A stretch of 64,000 nucleotides of DNA, taken from contig OY821771.1 of NCBI GenBank assembly GCA_963682175.1, forward strand, positions 37,716,201 through 37,780,200, given 5' to 3'. This document shows positions 23,453-33,783 of the stretch, piece by piece. How positions within the stretch are numbered: the stretch's first letter is position 1; every line of letters begins with the position of its first letter. This stretch comes from Triglochin maritima (taxonomy: Eukaryota > Streptophyta > Magnoliopsida > Alismatales > Juncaginaceae). A program made the translations under genes and the position numbers. Under the pieces are notes generated by a model. That model worked only from the letters and a program-made list of their open reading frames with translations, was not told the origin of the DNA and did no database searches.

Positions 23453-24069
23453 TGTTATGTACGTGAGCCCAATTAAAGTATAATTGAGATGTAGAGAAGT
23501 GTCGTGAATTTGTATTCGTATCCTTAATTAGTTTAGCCTTGTTGTAAAATAAACTACGGCGATCAATAGAATCAACACAAGAACAAGTTAAGCAAAAATA
23601 TGTAGGGAGAAATGAAAGACTTTTTCTTATTTCATATTGGGTGTCCAATACAATACACAATCTCCCTTTATAAAAGGGATGTATGAAACAAAACTCTCAT
23701 ATGTTACAATAGATTTAAGAATAGTATGTAGATAAAGAAACTCCTCAAAACCTCCTTCACATAATGTGTATTGTAACCATACAAAAACTCCTTAAAACTC
23801 TCATATAATGTCCACATTTACAACACTCCCCCTTGGACATTATTTGCTCTGTACATGTCTCATTAAAAACCTTGTTAGAAAACCCAGTAGGAAAAACAAC
23901 CTAAGGAAAAGAGTACATGGTGCATGTTGTAACCATTTCACATACTGTCTTGTTAAAAACCTTTGGTCAAGAAAAACTCAATGGGATAAAAACATGACAA
24001 ATGGAAAAAAATACAGTCATTAACTCTTAGTTTTATACTTTTATGATAATCATCATTCTGCGATGATAA

Positions 24070-27000
24070 CTACTTCGCTCCCCCTGATAAACATAGACAA
24101 CTTCGTCTATGCATACCAATTTCATATACAAGTTTCTCAAATGTGGAAGTCGGTAGGGATTTAGTAAACAAATTTGCAAGATTTTCACTAGAGCGAACTT
24201 GATGGATATTTATTTCACCTTTCTCTTGATGTTCATGTGGATAAAAGAACTTAGGAGAAATATGTTTTGTTCTATCACTTTTAATATATCCATCACTCAT
24301 TTGGGCAATGCAAGTTGCATTGTCCTCATATAGTGTAGTGGGGGTTATCACTAATTGAGGTTAAACCACACGAAACAAAAATGTGTTGTTTCGAAGACCT
24401 TAACCACACACATTTTTCCCTACAATGCAATGCAATAATGTAATAATGTCAGAGTGGTTTGAGGAGGTAGCAACTAATGTTTGCTTTACAGACCTCCAAG
24501 ATATAACTGTGCCTCCACAAAGGAACATGTAACCAGTCCGTGACATAACATTATGTGGGTCAGACATATAGCCAGCATCAGAGTATCCCATTAATGTGAA
24601 ATCTTTACTTCAATGGTAAAATAGAGCAAGATCAATAGATCTTTGGAGATAACGAAGGATATGCTTAACACCATTCCAATGTCTTCGGGTTGGAGAAGCA
24701 TTATGTGTAGCTAGAACATTTACTGCAAATGCAATATTAGGTCTGGTGTAGTTTGCAAGGTATAATAATGCTCCAATGACGCTAAGGTATGGAACTTCAG
24801 GTCTCAATCCTTCCTCATCAATCTCTTTAGGTCTAAATGGGTCTTTACTCACTTCTTATAACTTTTTCTTAGATTTGATTATATTCAGATCATCCACGTA
24901 AATTGATATAATCACGAAGCCGTTCAACGACTTCTTAATGAACACATAAGGAAAAACTTTATTGTTCACATACCCATGCTTCATGACATCTTGCAATCAA
25001 TTATACCACATACGACCAGATTGCTTAAGACCATACAACGATCTTTGTAGCTTAATACTGAACATGTTGCGATTTTCATTCTCTTCCACTTGGGGAATCA
25101 AAAATTCTTTAGGGACTTTCATATAGATGTCTATGTCAAGTGAACCATACAAATATGTGATTGATATGTTTTATATTAACCGCAAGTGCACAATCACGTT
25201 GAAGCGGTGGCAAATACGGGTCGATCCACAGGGAGGTGTGTCGACTTTTGGTTTGTTCGAAGGCGAGTGGGAAAGAAAGGAGAGAAATGTTGATTACACT
25301 GAACTACACTAAAATGCAAAAGGAAATAGAAGATAAGCAATAAAACTAAACCCCAAAGAGGGTAGAGAAAAGAGTGTGAATACAAAGATTTGTGTATGTG
25401 TGTGTGTTCAATTAAGCTCATCACAACATGTAGTGTATGAAAATCATAAAACTAAATCTAACTTTACCTCCACATGAAATAAGATAAGATCATATCATTA
25501 AAACATACAAGACAATAATTGGAATGAAGCTAAATGAACTCATGTATAAAGACTAGACCCTACTATGCCTCCACATGAAATAAGATAACCCAATATCATT
25601 AAAACATACAAGGCATTAACCAAGGTAAATGCAACAAGAGCACATACACTACAAGTCATGTTTCCTATATTAATTCCATCCTTATCCTTACCTCATCATT
25701 CCCCATAAAATAGGTTCACTAGTCTAAGCATAATATGCTAAGCTTCATTCAAGAGCATTAGCATATCAAAGACAAGAGTGAAATTCCATTTGATGGTTAT
25801 GGAAATCATATAAGGTTCAAAGGATTAAGATAACAGACACCTAATACATCACATAACCACATCACATATTTCTCCACCCCCCAAATGGGGATAGAACTAC
25901 TCACTAATCATTACACTAACTACATTAACAAAATGAAACATTGTACTAAAATGAAATTAACCTAAGCAAGCAAAAAAACAATTGAAGGTAGCATTCTTCT
26001 CCACCTTGAGTTTTGCTTCAAGGTTTACTCCTAGTAGAGAGAATGCCACCGAGTAATGGGTGATTACAAAAGGAGGAGGAGTTCTATTTATAGCCATAGA
26101 AAAATGTAATCCGGGACAATCCCTCGGTATGGGACTAAACAAATACCAGAAATAGACTAAATACACACTAATACACGTCCCACATGAATCTTAGTGGATC
26201 CGGACCAAAAGTGACCACCAATTAGCAGTCTTGGACCGCCAATTGGCGGTCTACAGTGTTCGTATCGCTCTGTATTTTCTTGTGGGATTTTCTGGAAGAC
26301 TTTGTTTGTCTTTGATGCATCTACTTCGCTTGTTGGAGCTCCGATCCGAATCGAATTGCTAAAATACTCCCCATGATGGTGTCAAGTATTCTTGTTTGCT
26401 CATTGGTCCTTCGGTCTTACGTTCAGGTCCTTCTCGCTTGCATCTCAGTCCCCAGGTCTCACAATTAAGTTCTTTTTCCTACTTTTGGGTCCGTTCATGG
26501 CTCTTCTCTTCAAACATCTTTATTTCTGAAATTCAAACATAAAACTCGTCACGTAGCATTGCTTAGGTGTAAGATAATGGATATAAGATACAAATATAAG
26601 CATAAAATGATATCAATCAAATACTCCCACACCTAAGTTTTGCTAGTCCCGAGCAAAACAAAGAAAGAGAAAAACAAACGAGAAACAAGAAATCCTAACT
26701 CACTTTCGTAGGAATCACGGTTGCACTTAGCACGTGCAACAAGCCGTTAAACCTCATTGTTGCCAAGGAGGAGAATTGTTGTCTCCTTAGGGTTTTCAGC
26801 GGATATACCCACAAAATCCGAACAAGATGCATTATTCAATCTAGACACTCGACTCGTTGGATAAATTTTGTCGATCATTGGACGTGATAATCCTACGGGC
26901 CGACTCTATATAGGTAATCAGTCCACACCTAGCCTAATGAACCATTCGTGCAAGTTAAATAAGGAATTAAGTGAAAGACATGGACAACCTCAACATCCTC

Positions 27001-28967
27001 AAGTGATACAAAGTGTAATGTTCATTAAGGTTCTTATTTGCATTACCATTTTTTTCTTTTTGTTTTTTTTCTCATTTTTTCTTCTTTTTCTTTTTATTAG
27101 TTCGACTTTCATTCTCCCAGGCTCAGGTTTCGTGCATCAGGGCCGACTCTATATAGGTAATCAGTCCACACATTAACAAAATGAAACATTGTACTGAAAT
27201 GAAATTAACCTAAGCAAGCAAAAAAATATTAAAGAAGCTAAAAGGAAAGGAAGGTAAAACTAAAGAAGCATGCAAAAATTAAAAGACAATATTAAAAGAA
27301 ACTAAGAACAATTATTTTATTAAAAATGACTCACATTGAATGTAGCACTCTTCTCCACCTTGAGTTTTGCTTCAAGGCTTACTCAAAGTAGAGAGAATGC
27401 CACCGAGAAATGGGTAATTACAAAAGGAGGAGTTCTATTTATAGCCATAGAAAAAGGTAATCCGGGACAATCTCCCGGTATGGGACTAAACAAATACTAG
27501 AAATAAAATAAATACACACTAATACACGCCCCACATGAATCTTAGCGGATCCGGACCAAAAGTGACCACCAATTAGTAGTCTTGGACCGCCAATTGGCGG
27601 TCTACAGTGTTCGTATCGCTCTGGATTTTCTTGTGGGATTTTCTGGAAGGCTTTGTTTGTCTTTGATGCATCTACTTTGCTTGTTGGAGCTCCGACCCGA
27701 ATCGAATTGCCAAAATACTCCCCATGATGGTGTGAAGTATTCTTGTTTGCTCATTGGTCCCTCGATCTTACATTCCGGTCCTTCGATCTTGCATCTTAGT
27801 CCTCGAGTCTCTCAACTCAGTCGTTTTCCCTGCGATTAGGTCCATTTATAGTCTCTCCTTCTCAAACCTACTTATTCCTGAAAACTAAACATTAAACTCG
27901 TTAGATAGCATTGTTTGGGTGAAAGATAATGGATATAAGACACAAAGATATGCATGAAATGATGTCAATCAATATGCAGTCACGACATCCATCAAATGTA
28001 TATCTAGATTCATATTCATTGTCATAGTGATTAAGTAATGTAACATAATACTATCCACTACAGGAGAAAATGTAGCATCATAATCGATGCCGGGTCTCTG
28101 CAAAAACCCTTGGGCAACTAATCTCGCTTTATAACATACCACCTACTTAAGCTCATTGTGTTTTCTTACAAACACCCATTTGTATCCTACAAGGATTACA
28201 TCTTTAGGTGTTTGGACTACAGGTCCAAAAACACCATCTTTATTAAATGAGTTTAGTTCAGCCTTTGTTGCCTCTTTCCATTTATTCCAATCTAAACGCT
28301 TCTGGCTTTCATGAATGGTCTTAGGTTCTAGATCCAGATTATCTCTTGAGACAACAAGAGCTACTGAGAAGGCAAATGAGTCGTCGACGACAATTGCTAT
28401 TCTATTATATTTCTCTCCCGAATTAACATAGTTGATTGCGACTTCTACGTCAACATCAACCAAATCCTCGTCATTTCCCAAGACAAGAGGATTTGGTCAT
28501 TCCGTATTCCCAGGATTTTGGTGTTGAGCAACTGTATTCGTATCACCGAGATTGCTTTCTTCAGGATTAATCTCTTCAAGAGGAGCAATGAGTGATTGAG
28601 TTATTCTTTTCCGCGGATTAATGTCTTTAGCCCCTGTGGGTCGTCCACACTTCCAGCATTGACTAGGCTCTAACATATTTTGTTCTATGGGGATCTCCAC
28701 TCTAGGTGGTGCATTTTCTGCAGGAATATGAGACTTTTTCACTCCTTTATGATCAGTAAATGTATTCGGCAGTTTACTAGCTAAATTTTGCAAGTTAATT
28801 ATCTTCTGAACTTCTAGTTCAGCCATACTTGTACGAATATCCAAATAATTCATTTGGTTTTCCTTCCAGGAATTTTCTCGGCCTTCTTTGAGCTTTTCGC
28901 TCTCTCCCCCTAATGTCGAGAAATGTGTCTCATCACATATACAATCAGCGAACCGGGTAGTAAACAA
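24070..28967 (-). pseudogene. Ty1/copia pol remnant (integrase C-terminus, RT, RNase H), split by insertion, unit 1
   Basis: Read from high to low coordinates. 28967-28497 is the integrase C-terminal region (TRFADCICDE...LGGE, EVQKIINLQNLASKLP, KSHIPAENAPPR). 28481-28143 is the start of RT (EATKAELNSF, YKWVFVRK), running on to DVVTAY where the nested element breaks the gene between 27977 and 25152. Beyond the break come LYGSLDIDIYMKVP, RSLYGLKQSGRMWY, the intact catalytic YVDD (about 24889-24900), SVIGALLYLANYTRPN, and RNase H (GYSDAGYMSD, YEDNATCIAQMSDG, SENLANLFTKSLP). Several in-frame stops make it non-functional. Confidence 0.85.
25158..27971 (-). mobile_element. Non-autonomous LTR element nested in copia pol, target duplication ATATG (unit 1)
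   Basis: ATATG at 25153-25157 and 27972-27976 flanks the element. Its ends are TGATTGA and TCAATCA, a 7 bp perfect inverted repeat. One LTR is complete (25158-26619). The internal part (26620-27171) starts with a pyrimidine-rich stretch whose complement, GGTGTGGGAGT, is a polypurine tract, so it reads on the minus strand. The second LTR (about 27172-27971) lacks its outer half. A 31 bp direct repeat beginning GGGCCGACTCTATATAGG (26898 and 27142) marks the internal rearrangement. No gag or pol. Same LTR family as 191-1790 and 29148-30688. Confidence 0.88.
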
Positions 28968-29147
28968 GTCACCCGTCAGGGGTTCTAAGTACTTAATTGT
29001 AGATGCAGATTCAAATTAGCTTACAAAGATGTAGACATTTCAATCAAAACACTGAAATAGAAAGAGCCAAATCATTCATGCATATAAGTTATTCATGGGA
29101 ACTCAAACCATCCAATTTTATTTTTATCAAACCTTAACAACGCCGGT

Positions 29148-30688
29148 TGATTGACATCATTTCATGCTCATATTTGTATCTTATATCCATTATATTACAC
29201 CTAAGCAATGCTACGTGACGAGTTTTATGTTTAGTTTTCAGAAATAAAGAGGTTTGAAGAGAAGAGCCATGAAAGGACCCAAAAGCAGGAAAAAAATGAC
29301 TTAATTGTGAGACCTAGGGACTGAGATGCAATGGAGAAGGACTTGATCGTAAGACCGAAGGACCTAAGAGCAAAACAGGAAACTCCACACCATCATGGGG
29401 AGTATTTTGGCAATTCGATTCGGGTCGGAGCTCCAACAACCGAGTAGATGCATCCAAGTCCAAGACACACTTCAAGGAAAGCCCACCAGAAGACCCAGAC
29501 GGATCTGGGCTTTATAGGCCGCCAATTGGCGGTCTGGATCATGCCAGATCCGCCCCAACTTCTCCTGGACTTGTATTAATGTTCGTTTAGGTTATTTTTG
29601 GTATTGGTTTAGTCCCACATCGGGGCATTGTCCCGGATTAACTTTTTCCATGCTTATAAATAGAACTCTTCACCTTCCATTGAAATTACCCATTGCTTGG
29701 TGGCATTCTCTCTACTAAGGAGTGAGCCTTGAAGCAAAAACTCAAGGTGGAGAAGAATGCTACCTTCAATGTGAGTCATTTGTTAATAAAATAATTCTTC
29801 TAGTTTCTTTTAATCTTGTCTTTTAATTTGTGCATGTTTGTTTAGTCTTTCCTTTCTTTTTATGTTTCTTTAATGCTTCTTGCCTTCTTAGTTAACTTTC
29901 ATTTCAGTATTATGCTTTCTTTTGCTAATATAGTTAGTGTAATGAGTAGTGAGTAGTTCCATCCCCATTTGGGGGGTGGAGAAATATGTGATATAATCAT
30001 GCAGTGTATTAAGTGTGTGTTATCTTTATCCCTTGAGCTTTATATGATTTCCATAACCATCTAATGGGTTTTCACTCTTATCTTTGATATGCTAATGCTC
30101 TTGAATGAAACTTAGCTTATGCTTTGATTAGTGGACCTATTTTATGGGGAATGATAAGGTTAGGATATGGATGAAGTTAATATTGGAAACACAATTTGTA
30201 GTGTATGTGCTCTTGTTGTCTTTACCTTAGCTAAAGTCTTGTATGTTTTAATGATGTAGTGAAATCTTAATTCATGTGGAGGCATAGTAGGGTATAGTCT
30301 TTATACTTGAGTTCATGTAGCTTCATTTCAATTATTGTCTTGTATGTTTTAATGATGTAGTCTTATCTTAATTCATGTAGAGGCAAAGTTGGATGTAGTT
30401 TTATGATTTCATGCACTACATGTTGTGAGGAGCTTAATGAACACACACACACTTCTTTATGCTCACATTATTTCTCTACCCCCTCTGGGGTTTAGTTTTT
30501 CTTGCTTCTTTTCCATTTCCATTTGCATCTTAGTGTGGTTTAGTGTAATCAAACCAACCTTTCTTCCCTTTCTTTACCTCTCGCCTTCGCACAAACCAAG
30601 TGTCGACACACCTCCCAGTGGACGACCCATATTTGCCACCGCTTCAACGCGGCCGTGCACTTGCGGTTAGATATAAAACGATCAATCA
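29148..30688 (+). mobile_element. Solo LTR, plus orientation, target duplication CCGGT (unit 1)
   Basis: CCGGT at 29143-29147 and 30689-30693 flanks a single 1541 bp LTR starting TGATTGAC and ending GATCAATCA. There is no internal sequence, so it arose by LTR-LTR recombination after insertion. It has a TATA box (TATAAATA, 29655-29662) and, about 130 bp upstream of it, the palindrome CCGCCAATTGGCGG. Opposite in orientation to the other LTRs of the family in this window. It lies between the copia remnant and the germin-like pseudogene. Confidence 0.93.
29655..29662 (+). promoter_or_regulatory. TATA box of the solo LTR (unit 2 at 58565-58572)
   Basis: TATAAATA, followed by a leader conserved across the family (CTCTCTACTAAGGAG, then AAAACTCAAGGTGGAGAAGA). 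If active, transcription would run rightward, antisense to the germin-like pseudogene. Confidence 0.55.
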
Positions 30689-30757
30689 CCGGTCACAAGC
30701 TCATTACACCCAACTTGGACCTTCTTATTGATCAACATTTACTGGTGACTTGAGTCA

Positions 30758-31308
30758 TTAGTTACCAGCCCTGAACTGAGCCCGAAGGCGGGCCACCACA
30801 TCCTGGTCAAGTCTGAAGGCCTTTGCCAGAACATTAGGGTCCACAGGTGGGTTCGACCCGAACAAGGTCGGTGCGACCTGGATCACACCAGGGAATTAGC
30901 TGCTCAAACTAGAGAGAACCAAGGCTAGGGTTTTACCGATGTTCATTTGGAAGTGAATCTGACCAAATGGGAAAATTATGATATCACCATTTTTAAGCAT
31001 TTTAGCGAAAATACTTCCAGCAGGAGGTGGCGCGGTCACAAACCCAGCATACAACTCGCCCTCGAGCAGGGTTAGGACCTCAGTGGCTCGTGGGTGGATG
31101 TGGGGCGAGTTGAGCCCATTTAGTGCGTAAACGATGTGAGCCAGGGAGATGCCTTGTGTGTTCATGCTTGGGAAGTTGAGCACATTAACGTTGGTCACGT
31201 TGAAACCGAGTCGGTTAATTGTGTTTGATGGTGTTTCGATGCTCGAAAACATGAATTCGTCAGCAGTTACCTTGTTTGCGTTCTTGCAGACAAATTCGTT
31301 AACGGTAA
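30758..31308 (-). pseudogene. Germin-like protein pseudogene, exon 2 only (unit 1)
   Basis: The minus strand begins after a splice acceptor (TTTTTCTCAG) and reads through the cupin boxes PHIHPRATE and FGQIHFQMN, close to the intact gene at 48313-49086. A TAA replaces the glutamine codon expected after LSSLSS (about 30893-30895). Beyond it the frame continues FPGVIQVAPTLFGSNPP, then LAKAFRLDQDVVARL, to a natural stop at 30758. Exon 1 with the signal peptide is absent: a Harbinger remnant begins just upstream. The metal-binding residues are kept, so the loss is fairly recent. A solo LTR lies about 65 bp past its 3' end. Confidence 0.9.
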
Positions 31309-31477
31309 CTGAGAAAAATAGAAGCAACCAACCAAGATTAGTTTAATGAGTTTTTTGCTACAATACACCCTGCATGTGTCCAAATTGGCAATATGCACAT
31401 GCTTTTTCAGTATTGCCGCATATACACCTAGAAGTCAGTCCTATTTGCGCAAATGCACCCAGGTCCTCCTCGTCTCT

Positions 31478-31900
31478 TTACCTTTGGTACTCCAACTTCC
31501 GTTCTTTATACGCAACATCTTTATCTTTTACCGTAGTGCTGTAAGCAAAACGAGCAGCCAGGTACGTAGCCTCCTCTTCAGGGTCCTCTGCTACCACATT
31601 TCCTTTCTTTTTTGCTTTTGTTATACCCATAGGACGGGGTTGAGGAGGTGACATAAATTCAGGGATTGTCGGAGAAAAAGTAGGAGGCGAGCTTTCGTAT
31701 CGTTCATCTTCAGATGACTCCATACGACTCCATTTATTGGAGGACCCAGAGGAAGGTCCAGTCAGAGTACTTTCCCCTACCAAGTGAGATTTGCTTGTGT
31801 ACTGACTTGGAGGGTTCTGAGTGGGTACAAAGAGTATAGAATACCACTTCGGTTATTGTTTCAACATTCTCCACGCGTGGGTGTACAAGAAGGCGATGTT
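31478..31900 (-). pseudogene. PIF/Harbinger accessory protein (ORF1) remnant, unit 1 (unit 2 at 60388-60810)
   Basis: The minus strand reads a WRMLKQ-PKW block near 31860-31830, then SSGSSNKWSRMESSEDERYE, PPQPRPMGITKAKKKG and a charged tail. This is the C-terminal part of the Harbinger NAM-associated ORF1, with in-frame stops upstream. It is a different subfamily from the remnant at 21755-22341. It lies head to head with the transposase remnant at 32150-33090. Confidence 0.7.
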
Positions 31901-32149
31901 GTGAGTACGCTCGTAAATCAAATGAGCTCGTCTAATGACATCATCCTCAATCTGCCCACTTCTCATCCGTCATGTTGCTTCATCAAAGCGGCCAACCCAC
32001 TTGACCGTTGCCAAACTTATCCTCCTCCAATGACCTTTGACGGAGTCTTGGTTTCTAGTGGTGAGGTAGTCATTAGTCAGGCACGTTTCGTCGTAATTTT
32101 TTTAACTTTTCTCCAAAAAAGAGAGCTCGCTGGTTTGTCCCCACCACCG

Positions 32150-33090
32150 CATCACAACTGATGGACATGTAGGCAGAAACGAGGTCCTCAAGAAGCAGGT
32201 TACGCTCAACTTTTTCCTGATTATTTTGCTGACGATCCTGTGTTTGGTCCTCGTACTTTCAGGAGAAGGTTTAGAATGTATTCCTTCGCATATCGAACGT
32301 TGTTGAGGCCTCCGATGTGTTCTTCTAACGAAGGTCGGACGCCACGGGTCGATTTGGAATGTCAGGACTGCAAAAAATAACTGCACCTCTACGGATGTTA
32401 GCTTATGGCGTAGTAGCTGAAAACGTGGACGAGAATCTACAGATGAGTGAGGGAACGACAAAAAAGTCTCTCCAAAAGTTTGTTTAATGGGTCATAGTCA
32501 ATGTTGGTGTTGAATATCTGAGAAGGCCCACTTCAAAGGACTTGGCAAGGTTACTACACTTTGGTGATGAACGAGGCTTTACGGGAATGATGAGGAGCAT
32601 CAACTGTATGCACTGGCAATGGAAGAATTGTCCGGCTACTTGGAAAAGACAATACCAAGGACGAAGTGGAAAACCCACTGTTATCCTAGAGGCAGTAGCA
32701 TCCTACGACCTTTGGATATGGCATTCCTTCTTCGGTATTCCAGGGTCTTGTAACGACATGAACGTCCTTCAACGGTCTCCTATTTTTAGTGACGTGTTAG
32801 AAGGACGCGCTCCTACGGTCCCTTATAATATGAGATATTACCTTAAAGATGGTATTTATCTGCAGTGGGCAACCTTCGTGAAATATAACCCGCTTCCCAA
32901 ATCTCCTAAGGCCATGTTATTTGCACAATTCCAGGAAGGAGCGCGTAAAGACGTAGAACGTGCATTTGGAGTGCTGCAGTCACGGTGGGCAATCATAGAA
33001 GCTTCATCTCTTGCGTGGAACGTTGACCTCCTTAACAAGATTATCGCTACGTGCATCATAATGCACAACATGATAGTGGAGATCGAATGA
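32150..33090 (+). pseudogene. PIF/Harbinger transposase (DDE_Tnp_4 type) remnant, unit 1
   Basis: An open frame at 32542-33090 holds the C-terminal two-thirds of the transposase: CMHWQWKNCPATWK, SGKPTVILEAVASYDLWIWH, FFGIPGSCNDMNVLQRSP, KDVERAFGVLQ and the terminal CIIMHNMIVE. The upstream part (32150-32541) is broken by stops and frame changes. The first catalytic aspartate, normally in SIDCMHW, is asparagine (N21 of the open frame); D72 and E139 remain. Together these make it inactive. Confidence 0.85.
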
Positions 33091-33778
33091 GGCTCGTATT
33101 CCACTATTTATGATACAACAAAGTTTGAGCAGGACCTCCTTCCCAACTTGAGCGACACATCAACAACGAACGGAGGAGAATCTGCTACGGATTTGTGTCA
33201 TGACTGCAAGCTTAACCCCAAATTTTACACAAATCACGTCTCCCACCAAATCCAAATCCGCAAACCCTCAAATCACGTATCCCACCTGAAACCCCCAAAT
33301 CGCCGCCTCCCTCTGCCACCGCCGCTCCTCGCGGTCACAGTTCCTTTTCCTCGGACCTCCGCCTCCCACCTCCCACTTCTACCTCTTCCTCTGCCCTCCA
33401 CCTCCCACCTCCTGCTCCAACCTCTAGCTACGACCTTCTCGTCCAACCTCGCCTCTAACCCACCTCCCACCTCGTTGACACCTTCTACAAGACTCTTAGT
33501 CGGTGTCCTCCACCTCGGACAATGCTCAAGGTTTGATTTGAAGCTTGTTTGGTTTTCATTTTTCTGGAATGAGCTGGATTTGTTTGGAAAGGATTTGGTT
33601 TTCTGGAAAACGTTTTGATTTTTGGGGAAATATATGATTTGTAGAAAAATATTTGATCTTTTACTTGGTGTTTATTTTGTAGTTTGCTTCGATGGGAGTG
33701 TGTCAGCCTACCAGGAGTGGGTTGTTCATATTGAGGTATTTTTATGTTTGCTTGTAGAAATGAGACATTTGATTCCGG
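33091..33778. other. Spacer with pyrimidine-rich block (unit 1; unit 2 at 62001-62688)
   Basis: From 33160 the sequence leaves the transposase homology. 33290-33480 is a CT-rich, codon-like but compositionally simple block (CCTCCCACCTCCC), reminiscent of a gene 5' leader. Open frames on both strands here are low complexity and have no domain. I assign no gene. Confidence 0.5.
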
Positions 33779-33783
33779 ATCAC

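Larger units (their letters stand above)
23453..29142 (-). mobile_element. Ty1/copia retrotransposon, 5' truncated, interrupted by a nested element (unit 1)
   Basis: The minus-strand 3' LTR is at 23453-23825 (ends TGTT...AACA, 373 bp). The polypurine tract AAGGGGGAGTG lies just inside it, and a second CAGGGGGAG is near 24078. Pol follows in reverse from about 24070 to 28967, interrupted at 25158-27971 by another LTR element. No 5' LTR, gag or protease is present; homology fades beyond about 28990. Confidence 0.8.

Noticed and set aside
26868..27176. 102-codon frame with a hydrophobic segment
   Set aside because: The apparent membrane segment comes from a poly-T tract between two 31 bp direct repeats inside a retrotransposon. 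Not a gene.
33148..33618. 156-codon Pro/Leu-rich open frame
   Set aside because: CT-rich low-complexity sequence open on both strands. It starts inside the decayed Harbinger transposase and shows no domain.
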